A stretch of 64,000 nucleotides of DNA, taken from contig VNWV01000001.1 of the NCBI GenBank assembly GCA_009801085.1, forward strand, positions 4,216,001 to 4,280,000, written 5' to 3'. The position numbers were made by a program, and so were the translations under genes. The stretch's first letter is position 1. Every line of letters begins with the position of its first letter. Shown piece after piece: positions 46,026 through 55,579 of this stretch. The DNA comes from Lasiodiplodia sp. COLG20 (taxonomy: Eukaryota > Ascomycota > Dothideomycetes > Botryosphaeriales > Botryosphaeriaceae). Below the pieces are notes generated by a model, which was not told where the DNA came from, did no database searches, and worked only from the letters and a program-made list of their open reading frames with translations.

Positions 46026-46675
46026 TCTTCTGCAGATGCAGAGGAAGATTGCTGGCTACTCACGGATAACTTCCAGAATCCGTTCAGCGCAAGACATCAT
46101 GGATTTGTGCTTTAGCCCCCAGTGGGGCTCTAATGAGGTGAATTCTTCTGAGCTTGCACGCCTCATTGACGCTGGCGGACGCTGTCGCGTAGTAGGTGGC
46201 ATTGCTTAGACAGCTTCATAGTCAGGGTCGCACAAATGTGATTGATGATCCCGCATGACTGTGCCTCCGGTTTTGTCTCACTGATGCCACACGATACTCA
46301 TTCTCGAAGCGGATTCGGAAGAAGGCTAGCGGAGGAAGCTGAGGAGGAAAAACGCTCATTGATCATGATATAATATGTAAGGAAAAATGACTGTCTATCC
46401 CGTCTATTCTATATCTAAGAGAGCACGACTTAAATGCAATCGGGGCCAGCCCGGTTGGAGAAGACGTCGATATAGAGTCCGGCGCCTGCTTGAGCAGCGG
46501 GACGGAGCTTTGAATCGCCGAGCATTCTTGCAATGGGCCCTAAGGTGCCTGCCATATTTAGCAGACGCGTCCACGCACGCGTTCACGCCTGCGTCCACGC
46601 CGCATCCCATCACGTCCGCGTCCCAACCCACAACAACGCGACCCGCCTTTGGCTCCATTGCTAATCCAAGCCACC
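46026..46675. other. Intergenic, no gene seen
   Basis: Between two plus-strand genes. GC-rich with an ACGCGTCCACGC-type direct repeat near 46,562-46,600 in the promoter of the next gene. No coding frame is supported. Confidence 0.45.
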
Positions 46676-47681
46676 ATGGACGACATCCAGCGCCGCGCTC
46701 TCCTGCAGGAGAAGCATGAAGAGGCCGACGCTCTCTTCGACCAAGTGAGCATACCATCTTTAAGAAGTTGTGCCTCCCTATCACTTGAGCTCGCGTCGCT
46801 GACTACTCTTTCCTGCATTCAGCTTGCAAAGACCCTCGGAGAGATCCGTAACAAGTTTCCCGGATACTACGACCAGGCCAAGAAGCTCGTTGTCGCCAGT
46901 AATGACTTCTCCTCCGCGTCTTCTGAAGTGCATCTTACTGACTTTCGCGACGCGTAGTGGCACCGTCCGCCGACACCCAGGTCAAGAACAACAACTCCAA
47001 GAAGAAGACTGTCTCCAAGAAAAAGGCTTCTCCCAAGGAGGGCGCCCATGCGTTGTCTTCCGCCAAGCCCGCTGCTATTGACGCGTCTGCTTCTGCAAAC
47101 AACAACCGCACTACTTCTCTCGCCGGAGGATCCAAGAAGCGCGCTTCATCTGAGATCGCCGTGTCTACTGGTGCTGCTAACTCCGTCGTTGCCAAGAAGA
47201 TCAAGCGTAAGTAATATCTGATTTCTTTTATGTGAAAGTTTGCTTGACTGACGGAAAGTTTACCCCGAAAGCTGGTCCATCCAAGGAGGTGACCAAGACG
47301 ATGACTACGACGACGACCAAATGGGTCGCGTTTGAGGCTTGTGGGTACAAGTTCTTCCGATGTGTGGGAATCACCAATGCTCACAGTCAAGCTTAGGCAA
47401 CTTGGATGACCCCGAAGGATTCTGCAATCGCCCTCTCTGCCGTTCTATGTCTGCAGTCTGCAAGCACCCGCGTCTCAAAATGGTGCTGCGCGAGCTCCCT
47501 CAAGCTCCAGTGAAGCCGCCCAAGAAGAAAACTCCTGGACAGCACACTTCCAAGCTGTTCGGATACGATCAAGTAAGCAATGAGGCGCTTAGTAGAATGA
47601 GATACGTGCTGGCTAATAAGTGGTTAGATTGATACTGATGACGATGACGAAGTCATCGTTAAGTCTGAGACTCAGTACTGA
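46676..47681 (+). CDS. Unrecognised protein: coiled start, Lys/Ser-rich middle, cysteine cluster, SIM-like tail
   Basis: Six exons, 46676-46744, 46823-46898, 46958-47206, 47272-47340, 47397-47572 and 47628-47681, join to 230 aa. Residues 1-48 are a charged helix (MDDIQRRALLQEKHEEADAL). Residues 50-135 are rich in Lys, Ser and Ala (KKKTVSKKKASPK). Then KWVAFEAC155..FC164..LC169..VC176KH178, five residues that could bind zinc. A Lys/Pro linker follows, and the last exon ends DTDDDDEVIVKSE, which looks like a SUMO-interacting motif (acidic residues next to Val-Ile-Val). A nuclear role is inferred. One splice choice is less certain: the fourth intron uses donor GTGGGT and the third has two possible acceptors (AAAG at 47,258 or 47,271); only the second keeps the frame to the end. 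Confidence 0.5.
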
Positions 47682-48156
47682 TAGGGGTGGGGGAAGATCT
47701 ACATTCGATCCTTTTTGGCTTGCGAGGGCTTGTTCACGATTTCAATGGAGAGAGAATTGAAGGGTTCTTTGGGGTAGATGAAAGATAATAGCCGACTTCC
47801 TGTTCTTCTGGCGGGCCTGCAGTGTATGGAGAACATTTAATAAGAATGCAAGCATACAGAACTGTAGACTCGATAGCTTCATGAACACATGAACTGTGGT
47901 GGCTTGATTGATATGCCAGAAATATGATACCCATGCGGCTATGCCAAAGAACAATGTACAGTGATTCCTCTGCGTCTGGTGTCTCTTGCTTGGGCGCGCG
48001 GTGTAGGCTTCCAGCAGCATCGGCGCGCTTCTGTGTCCGTGGCGCGTCTTCGCCGCAAACTTGTCCACCTTCCCTCCCTCCTCCCACTTCCCTCGTCGGC
48101 CACCTTCTGCCGCAGCCTCTCCCCGAACCACCCTGCAGGTTCTGCTTCCGTCCGCC
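47682..48156. other. Intergenic, no gene seen
   Basis: 3' flank of one plus-strand gene and promoter of the next. Minus-strand frames here run through the next gene's first exons and are shadows. Confidence 0.5.
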
Positions 48157-49779
48157 ATGGACGTTCACGAGCGCGCGCGCCTGCGCAAGCACCAGGCGAC
48201 CCCGACAGACGCCACTGAAGATCAGAGGAAGCTGACGGGCCCGAACAGCGCCGTGAGTCTGACAACGCTCCACCGTGCGCCGCGCCCTCGCCGCTAACTC
48301 GCAGCCCAGTTCATCAATTGCGTACGCGACACTATTCGTGCCACGCCCGGCACGTACGAGAGCCTTGTCCAGCTTCTTCTCAGCAGTAAGCTCTTCTATT
48401 GTCCCTCTGCGCCGCAACCCCGATCCACTAACCAATTTGCCTCCCAGTGGAGTCCGAGATGTTCGGCACCACTTCCGACACGAACGACAGCTCCCCCCGC
48501 AGCGAATGGAGCAGCGTTACAATGGTCCCTCAAAGGTCGCCCACGCAAGAACTGCCAAGGGCAACGCGCATGGTACCTGGCGTTTTCCTGGGCTCTTACA
48601 CAAACACTTATGTACCAGGACCTGTTTACACCAACTGCGACTGGACGGGCACCATGCCCAGCTTCGGTAAGTGCTGGGACCCGGAATCGGCCGCGCGCAA
48701 AGAACATAATAACACGGACAACAGCTACATGGCAGAATGCGGTGCCATGTGATGACCGCATGGATGTAGATGTCGTCGGCAGCAGCCACAGTGATAATGG
48801 CGGCGGAGAAGGCGGTGGAGATGCCGATCTTGAAGCAAGCACCGTTAATCAGACGGAGGAGCAAGAGCAGTACGAGCCGATGGACATCGAGATGGATATT
48901 GATGGCGAGAAGCAGCAGCAGCAAGACGAAGATCAGCAGGAACGTCCCGCAGAGCAGCAGCATACCGAGGAACAGCAGCGTGCCGAGGAGCAGCAGCGTG
49001 CCGAGGAGCAGCAGAATGTCGAAGAACAGCAGCATCTCGAAGAGGGACAGCACCAGGAAGAAGAGCAGCCAGAGGAGCAATCCTTCCACCCGCAAGCCTC
49101 TCCGAGTGCCGACCATCCCAACGAGTATGCTGAAGAGCAGCATCAGCAACAGCAGGAGGAGCAGCAGGAGGAGCAGCAGGAGGAGCAGCAGGAGGAGCAG
49201 CAGCAGGAGGAGGAGCCCGTCCGCCCGCAACCCTCCCACCCACAACACTCTCCGACTGCCGCTCAGTCCAACAAGACTGCTGAGGAGCAGCACCAACAAC
49301 AGCATGTGGAGCAACATGATGAGCAGCAGGAAGACCAGCAGGAGGAGCAGCCCGTCCAGCCACAACCTTCCTCGACTTCTGTTCACTCCAACGACAATGC
49401 CGAAGACCAGCAAGAGGAGCAGCCCGCCGGCACCCTCCCCGCCCCCGACTTCCTAGCCGACCCCTTCGCCGGCAGCGAGTCGCGCACAAGGCAGTTCATC
49501 CGCTCGATGGGCGAAGCGGCCCTGCTGATCCGCGAGATGCGCTACGGCGGCGACTACGTGCGCAGCGGCGCGCTCTTCCCGAGCACGAGCTGCGAGGGCT
49601 ACCAGGAGTTCCGTCGCCGCCTGGAAGCGGGATTGCGGATGTCGCCGCACAACAGCATGAAGAAGTGCTTCGACGAGGTGGAGATTTGCTTGGAGATGAT
49701 TGTGGATTGCCTCGTCGTGGCGCAGGTGCTGGAGATGGTGCAGAACTGGTCGGCGTGGGGCGTGAACCCTTTGGGCTGA
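48157..49779 (+). CDS. Unrecognised Gln/Glu-repeat protein
   Basis: Four exons, 48157-48252, 48310-48385, 48448-48666 and 48725-49779, give 481 aa. The N-terminus is charged (MDVHERARLRKHQ) and leads into a short helix (FINCVRDTIRATPGTYESLVQLLLS). About residues 165-345 are a low-complexity region of EEQQ and EEQQR units and longer near-repeats of the type HPQ.SP.A..SN..AEEQ, three times. The last 100 residues are ordinary globular text with Cys (FLADPFAGSESRTRQFIRSMGEA, CFDEVEICLEMIVDCLVV). The repeat is built from GAG/CAG codons, prone to slippage, so length should vary between strains. Family unknown. The third gene in a row on this strand without a recognised family. Confidence 0.6.
48930..49435 (+). 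repeat. GAG/CAG-rich coding low-complexity repeat
   Basis: Dense gagcagcagcag-type units, with a block of identical 15-bp units (caggaggagcagcag-type, 49,150-49,205) and three diverged units of about 120 bp each starting near a Pro-His-Pro-Gln codon set. Confidence 0.75.
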
Positions 49780-50133
49780 ATGGGGGTCGTGATTTGGTTG
49801 TTCAGAAGAGGTTCGGGAACACTTGCATTGAGATCGGAGAACTTGGGTATAGAGTCTCTGGTGGGTTTGTTCTATGGGAGGTACTTTGAGCTTATCACTT
49901 TCCTTTCATGTTTAGAAGAGTATCGACCCTGTCTTGTATTGCTCTTCTAATTATCCTACAATAAACTATCTGGTAAACAGTGGCTCCAGTCTAGAGCCTT
50001 GAGTTACCTATCGCAGATCGTATCCATTATTGATCTTGCTGATTCCGCCATATCGTCGTTATCGTGACCCATGAACATCATAATCGTTAGAACCCTTCAA
50101 CATCCGCTTAGAAATCGCTGCCCGGGCCCGTAT
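49780..50133. other. Convergent intergenic region
   Basis: 354 bp between two genes transcribed toward each other; AT-richer, with AATAAA-like text (caataaac, near 49,962) that could serve as a poly-A signal. Confidence 0.4.
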
Positions 50134-51705
50134 TTAGGCCTTGCTGCCCTTATCCTTAGCTGAAGCCTTGCCGCCGGAGAACTTGATCAGAGAATCGGCA
50201 CCATCGCCATGGCTGACCTTCTTCTTCTTGACGCCAGCCTCCACATCGGCCTTCTTCGTCTTGGCCCTCTTCTTCTCCATGACAATAGCCTCAGCCTCGC
50301 TCTCATCCGAGCTCTCCCAACCGCTCTTCTCAACCAGTCCCATCTTCTCCACGGTCGTGCTGAGCTTGTGATCGCACTTCATCCTTCTCATACCTCCCTT
50401 CACAGGCTTCCACTTCACAAAGTTGCCCCACCGCTCAACCCCGACGCGCCCCTCCCCCGGCAACGCCAGCGCCCCCGCCCTGATCAACCTATCCATCTCC
50501 CTCCTCTCCTGAACCTCGCCATCGCCACCAACACCCCCCTCACGCACCGCCTTCGCGGCCCTGACCTCGACCCTGCGGCCGAACTGCTCGACCGCGTCGG
50601 CCAGCTTCCGGCTCCACACGGCGTGCACGCGCAGGTGGCTGCACTCGCCGACGTCGCGCACGTCGTGCTTGAGCACGTTCTCGACGGCGGAGCGCAGCTT
50701 CATCGGGCGCGCGGGCATGGCGGCGACGGCGCCGGGCCGCGTCGAGCCCAGGGCGATGTCGATGTAGCACAGCAGGTGCGGGTCGAGGCCGGATTCGGCG
50801 GCCGCCTGCCGGATGTAGAGCGGCGGCTGGTAGCCGGTGCGGGTGTAGGCCGTCGTGTAGTGGGTCAGCTTGATGCTGCCGGCGGTGATGCCGTCGGAGG
50901 CGGGGGAGGAGGACTCGGTCTCGGGGGCGCTGTTGGGGGTGGGGTAGTGGTTCTTGGATGCGGTGGAGCCGCCGGCGCTGTTGGTGCTGGTGGAAGAAGA
51001 AGCGAAGCTGCTGGTGCGGGAGACGGGCTTGGTGGCAGCGGCGCCGGGGCCGGCGGCGGTGGCGACGTTGGACTTGTTGTTGTCGTCGGCGGCGGGCTTC
51101 TTCTCGGGCATGAAGACGTAGGCGGGCATGAGCAGGTGGACCAGCTCGTTGTCGTCGACATCGCGTGGCGCGCCCAGCGGCGCGATGGTGTGCAGCGGGA
51201 AGCGCAGCCAGAGGAGCGGCGCCGGGCGCTTCGGGTGGTCCAGGTTGACGCGGTCGTCGTCCTCGTCCTCGTACCAGTCGTCCCAGATGCCGCTCTCCTC
51301 GTCGTTGTCTTCGTTGTTGTCCTCCTCGTCGTCTTCATCGTCCGACCAGTCGGCCTTCTTCTTGGCTGCCTTGACGTCCATGTCCATGCCCAGGCGCAGC
51401 TGCAGGCACTCGTACGGCGCTTCTTCGATGCGGTTGTTGCGCTTGTCGACCGGAGGGAACCATCCGAGGAAGGAAGAAGCGGGCGGCTTGATGCCGGACA
51501 GCGAAGAGAACTCGACGATGCAGGCCGTCGTGTGCTCCGCTGCGGCCGCCGCGTCAGCGCTGCGGCGCTCCGCGGCCTTCTTGTTGATCTTGGCGTCGGC
51601 CTGCATGGCCTGCTCCATAGAGAAAGGCGGCGGGGGCGCGTGTACCTGTTGCAGGGCGAGCGGGCGCCACGGAGAGTGCGGGCTGGAGGGGTCGTGCCTT
51701 TTCAT
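50134..51705 (-). CDS. Conserved-looking protein of unknown function, acidic insert
   Basis: Single exon, 523 aa from ATG 51705 (MKRHDPSSPHSPWRPLALQQ). The frame is open a little further upstream but has no ATG there. Globular text occurs at residues about 60-120 (ACIVEFSSLSGIKPP, SSFLGWFPPVDKR, YECLQLRLGMD), interrupted by a Asp/Glu run (WSDDEDDEEDNNEDNDEE). A second block (LLWLRFPLHTIAPLGAPRDV, VHLLMPAYVFMP) and a third (YIRQAAAESGLDPHLLCYIDIALGS, ENVLKHDVRDVGECSHLRVHAVWSRKLADAVEQ) are separated by a Ser/Thr/Ala linker. The C-terminus is Lys-rich. I do not recognise the family; composition suggests a nuclear protein. Confidence 0.68.
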   Translation of the reverse strand: MKRHDPSSPHSPWRPLALQQVHAPPPPFSMEQAMQADAKINKKAAERRSADAAAAAEHTTACIVEFSSLSGIKPPASSFLGWFPPVDKRNNRIEEAPYECLQLRLGMDMDVKAAKKKADWSDDEDDEEDNNEDNDEESGIWDDWYEDEDDDRVNLDHPKRPAPLLWLRFPLHTIAPLGAPRDVDDNELVHLLMPAYVFMPEKKPAADDNNKSNVATAAGPGAAATKPVSRTSSFASSSTSTNSAGGSTASKNHYPTPNSAPETESSSPASDGITAGSIKLTHYTTAYTRTGYQPPLYIRQAAAESGLDPHLLCYIDIALGSTRPGAVAAMPARPMKLRSAVENVLKHDVRDVGECSHLRVHAVWSRKLADAVEQFGRRVEVRAAKAVREGGVGGDGEVQERREMDRLIRAGALALPGEGRVGVERWGNFVKWKPVKGGMRRMKCDHKLSTTVEKMGLVEKSGWESSDESEAEAIVMEKKRAKTKKADVEAGVKKKKVSHGDGADSLIKFSGGKASAKDKGSKA

Positions 51706-54000
51706 GGTTACAGGCGGGAGCTTCTTAAGTTGTTGGAGGCGGCTCAAGAAGATGTAGTAAGAATGCGCTGTCGTTGAGATGCTTCGCTAGATCTGTGGGT
51801 GGAAGATCTCGAGGGTTGTTGGTGGCGCAGCTCGAGCCGATGGCTTGATGAGCAGTAAGCTTGTCGATGGAGCGCAAGGGTGGCCGGTCTAAGCTGCAGC
51901 AGAAGAGTGGAGGCAGCTGTGTAGTTAGATGGGTGGAGGATGCGGCAAGCCTTGACTCGGGTTGAGCGGACGGCTGGATTGAAGTGCGGCAGCGCTGATG
52001 AAAGAAGAAAAGAGAAAGTCGGACCCGAGAGGGACAAGTTTTATAAACGGCTTCAGCTTGTTCCATGTGGGTCTTGGCAGCGAAGGCTCCACGGCCATAC
52101 CCAGGCGTACAATGTGATAACACTTTTGTCCAAACGATTACATAGTTTATGAACTTCTCCTGGACTTCATATGTACAATTTCAATGAATGGTAAAGTAGA
52201 ACATAGCTAGTAACGAAAAATATGAACAATGGCATGCTGGTTTGGTGTTGAGCAACCAGCAGCCCTGGAACAGGTTTGAGGATTTAGCTCACAGACATGA
52301 TAGAAGATGGTCGGCAAGACACCCCAGATGAAAGATTCTCAGTTTCGACAAAGTCATCGCACACACCAAGGTTTTATGTTGAACTGTTTGAATATGTGAT
52401 AGGTAGCCTGCAGGATCTGCGCTATTGCGACTATGCTCCTCATAATACACATGAATCCACTTGCATCGGCACGAAGGTGCATATAGAACTTGGCAACGAC
52501 ACTTAATCATGGGTTGCAATGTTTTTATTATCCTTTCACGTATACTCGAGGTCCCCATTGAGCACTGTCTGCTTGAATGCCCCTACAAATGGTCCACGAC
52601 GAATATTCATCCAAAAATCACGGAATCAACACGACGCAGTGAAATACATCAATCCCTAAGCTGGCTTTTGTGGATACGTGCTTACAAAATTCAGCCACAT
52701 CTATACAGATTCCCGTTCCAGATATCCTACAGACGAGGGGACGAATGTGCGCCTTAATCCCCTCAGTATTAAATGTCAAAGAATTGAGCATTCGTACGTG
52801 GGATTCGAGCGCATGAGTGACACTACAATGGTTATGATAACAGTGGCTAGTTATCTACAGGCTGGTTTGGTAGGGTTGCAGTTGGCTGCAGAGGGAATGC
52901 GACCAGGATTGAACATATAGTAGAGGTCATCTGCGGAGCAACAGCCAGCTTCAAACTCAAAACGGATGTCTAAGAATACTCTGTGATAAAGTGGTTTTGA
53001 TACAGTCGTTCTTGTGTCTCGGCGTAGCAGGCCCCTCTTCCGGCCCCGACCACAATCGCATGATGCAGGCGCTTTGGCAACCACCATCATTGACTTCCTT
53101 CTTAGCCACATGTTCATGGCTGGATACAGCGCATTATCTTACGGACTTGCAACAGCGTTGCCATTCTCCATTCACTAGCTCCTTTGTTGTGCCCAAGGCG
53201 CTGTCGTATTCGTGGGGGTTTGAGCGGATGAGCTATGCGCAGCGGGCATCTGGATATGAATGAAATAATAGTTAAGAATAGCCCCGAAAGGTTTTGGACA
53301 TAGCATAAACGTGGACTTGTCTGCGCTAAACTGACTTGGAACTGGTCATGTGTCGTGCCGCGCGGTCGGATATAGCGAAACCTGTCCGCGCTTCAGACCA
53401 ATGATGTCATCAGCACTTCGCGACGCGGCATGCAGCTGCTGAGCACGGACCTCGCATCTGCTGTTGCCTAAAATTCCGCCTATAAAACCTCGTCCTTCTG
53501 TCTTCTTCCTCTCCCTCATTCCTCTTCCCCTTCTTCCTTCCTTTCATCCTTCCTCTCCCCCCTTCCTCTCATCCTCAGCAACCCCGAATATCTACCCACG
53601 CATCCATTGCCAGACACCAGCTGAACGGCCACTTCGCCTCATCCGCCTCACCCGCCTCACCTGCCTCTTCGACAACGCTCCTTCGACAACGCTCCTTCGA
53701 CGACCGACCCTCCTTCGGAAACCCTCTTCATAATCATATACTGGTTAATTTGGATGGAAGGCTGGGGGCGATCCTCCCTCTTTGGGCGATGCGAACCCCA
53801 CAAAGCCCCTCTTGATCACGACGTCGTCCATTTGCACCGGTGCAAACTGGAAGTTTCCGCGATCTCGAGAACAGGCTACGGGTGTGTACCACGCTTGGCT
53901 GGCCACCAACAACGCAGTGTGATCAGGTCTGGTCACTGCCAAACCTACAAGACCTGTGCCGTCCTGGTCAAGAATTCTGGAGTCTGCCCTGCGCTTCGAG

Positions 54001-54310
54001 CCAACATCCTATAAGGCCGCGGCACAGCTTCTCCCGCTGTGCCTGACGCTGCTACCTGTCTGATTTCCGGGTTCGCCCGTGAGCAGTCGCTCTTGGGATC
54101 AGTGGGAGAATCTGTGCCGGAGCCCGGAAGAGGTGACGGGTGCTCTTGCGTTGTCATGCCAACATCCCATAAAGTCCCGGTTCAGCTTCCCCCAATGTGC
54201 CCGACGCTGCTACCTCTCTATTTCAGGGTCCACCCGTGAGCAGTCGCCGTTGGGATCAGCGGGTGAGGTTGTTCCGGATCAGGCGACGGGGGCTCTTGCG
54301 TTTGGTGGGT
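54001..54310. repeat. 158-bp tandem duplication
   Basis: Text from ccaacatcct at 54,001 recurs from ccaacatccc at 54,159. Shared landmarks include gacgctgctacct, cccgtgagcagtcgc and ttgggatcag..gg, then gctcttgcgtt. The copies differ by scattered changes, so the duplication is not recent. Confidence 0.75.
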
Positions 54311-54974
54311 CATTCATGACCCGCTCCGGATTCTTTCAACTATTTTTTTTTTTTCGTTGGAAACCTCGACAAGTTCGGGATTCTGAGGAAGATCCTTTCA
54401 CAAATACTTCAATCGATTATTTTGTCCGTCGTCACTTTGAAGGGATAATCCCTTCGTACGAGAAGTCGCACACCAATACAATCCGCTCGATCTCATCCTC
54501 ATCCTTACTGCTACCGCGCACCCTGATCGACAGTAAAACCGACACCTGCGGCCTCCGCAACCTCACTGTCTCATTGAGCACCAACTTGGCCTGTCTATTG
54601 CCCGGGCATCCAGAGCAGAAGTGAGCAAGAGTTCCGCGCGAGTGAAGTTACAGATGAGTGGAGAGGTAAGTCAGGTCATCGCAATCGGTCGCACGCTCTC
54701 ACCTGCGAATTGAAGCGCATGCGTTGCGCAACTTTCTTGCTCAGTGTTTCCAAGTATGAAGGTCACCCTCCGTCGTGGACGGCAGACCACTCCGCAAATA
54801 TGGCCCAACTTGTAACACTTAACTTTCACCTGAACTCGTCGATCTTCTTCTCTCATTTACTTCACTAATTGCGACCTGTGCCTATTCCATGAATCCATGA
54901 TCGGGACCGTGGAGAAACGCCTCGCGTATAGAGATAGCGGACGAGAACGTCAAAAGGAAAATTCTACATACACG

Positions 54975-55295
54975 TCCGGACGATAGCTTCAGCTCCCCAT
55001 GACATGAGCAAAAAAAAAAAAATATCCACGCTAACCATCGGCTGTGAGAGGGGACCGTAAAACGTGGGGGTTGAGAGCCAGGGAGCATGAGTCGCACTAA
55101 CCGAGCGAGGAAACTTGAACTTGCACCAAAAGGGAAATTTCCAACGTCACGCAAATGGAAACCTCAACACGTATGAGGAGGAACGCCGCAGAAAAAGGAC
55201 AACGCAAAGAATAGCGGGACCTTCAAACACAGGTTCTTCGCCCAAAAAAAAAAAAAAAAAAAACCATACTTGGGTAGTTGAAGCTATCGTCCGGA
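54975..55295. mobile_element. Inverted-repeat element, MITE-like, with a third diverged arm next to it
   Basis: A perfect 17-bp inverted repeat: tccggacgatagcttca at 54,975-54,991 and its reverse complement at 55,279-55,295; similarity extends outward (attct..acat). About 321 bp in total with no coding capacity. A third, diverged copy of the left arm lies in direct orientation at 55,326-55,342 and stays alignable with the left end for about 70 bp (catgagc..aaaa..gttagcc). A non-autonomous DNA transposon is inferred; no target-site duplication was confirmed. Confidence 0.5.
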
Positions 55296-55579
55296 TGCAA
55301 ATGTAAGAATATTTATACGTATAAGTCTGGATGATAGCTTCGACTGGTCATAGCATGAGCGAAAAAACAGTCCTATGTTAGCCTTCGACTGAGGTGTACC
55401 TTTATATAACCGAAGTTCTGTCAACACATGATCATCGAGCTCGTTTTTAATTTTTTTTTGTTTTTCTTTTCTAAGCACTACCAAGCACTACCAACCCGAG
55501 TGAAATCCCGTATCTTCTCTTAAAACCAGAATCCGCACCAGATCGCCTTTTTCCAATCAAGCCCTCCACGGCACACCAG

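Larger units (their letters stand above)
51706..55579. other. 3.9-kb repeat-bearing intergenic region
   Basis: No convincing gene. Holds the promoter of the preceding minus-strand gene, short frames at 52,300-53,270 that end in a shared GFERMS phrase (possibly relics), a pyrimidine-rich stretch at 53,500-53,740, a tandem duplication at 54,001-54,310 and an inverted-repeat element at 54,961-55,400. Confidence 0.5.

Noticed and set aside
48517..49413. Leu-rich minus-strand frame
   Set aside because: Antisense of the GAG/CAG repeat, which reads as Leu runs; not a membrane protein.
50209..51777. 522-codon plus-strand frame opposite the unknown minus-strand gene
   Set aside because: Val/Gly/Arg-rich antisense shadow with no motif; the minus frame has ordered blocks and an acidic insert.
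52678..53263. Repeated GFERMS phrase in two short plus frames
   Set aside because: Only six residues shared; no continuous exon structure, so coding origin cannot be supported.
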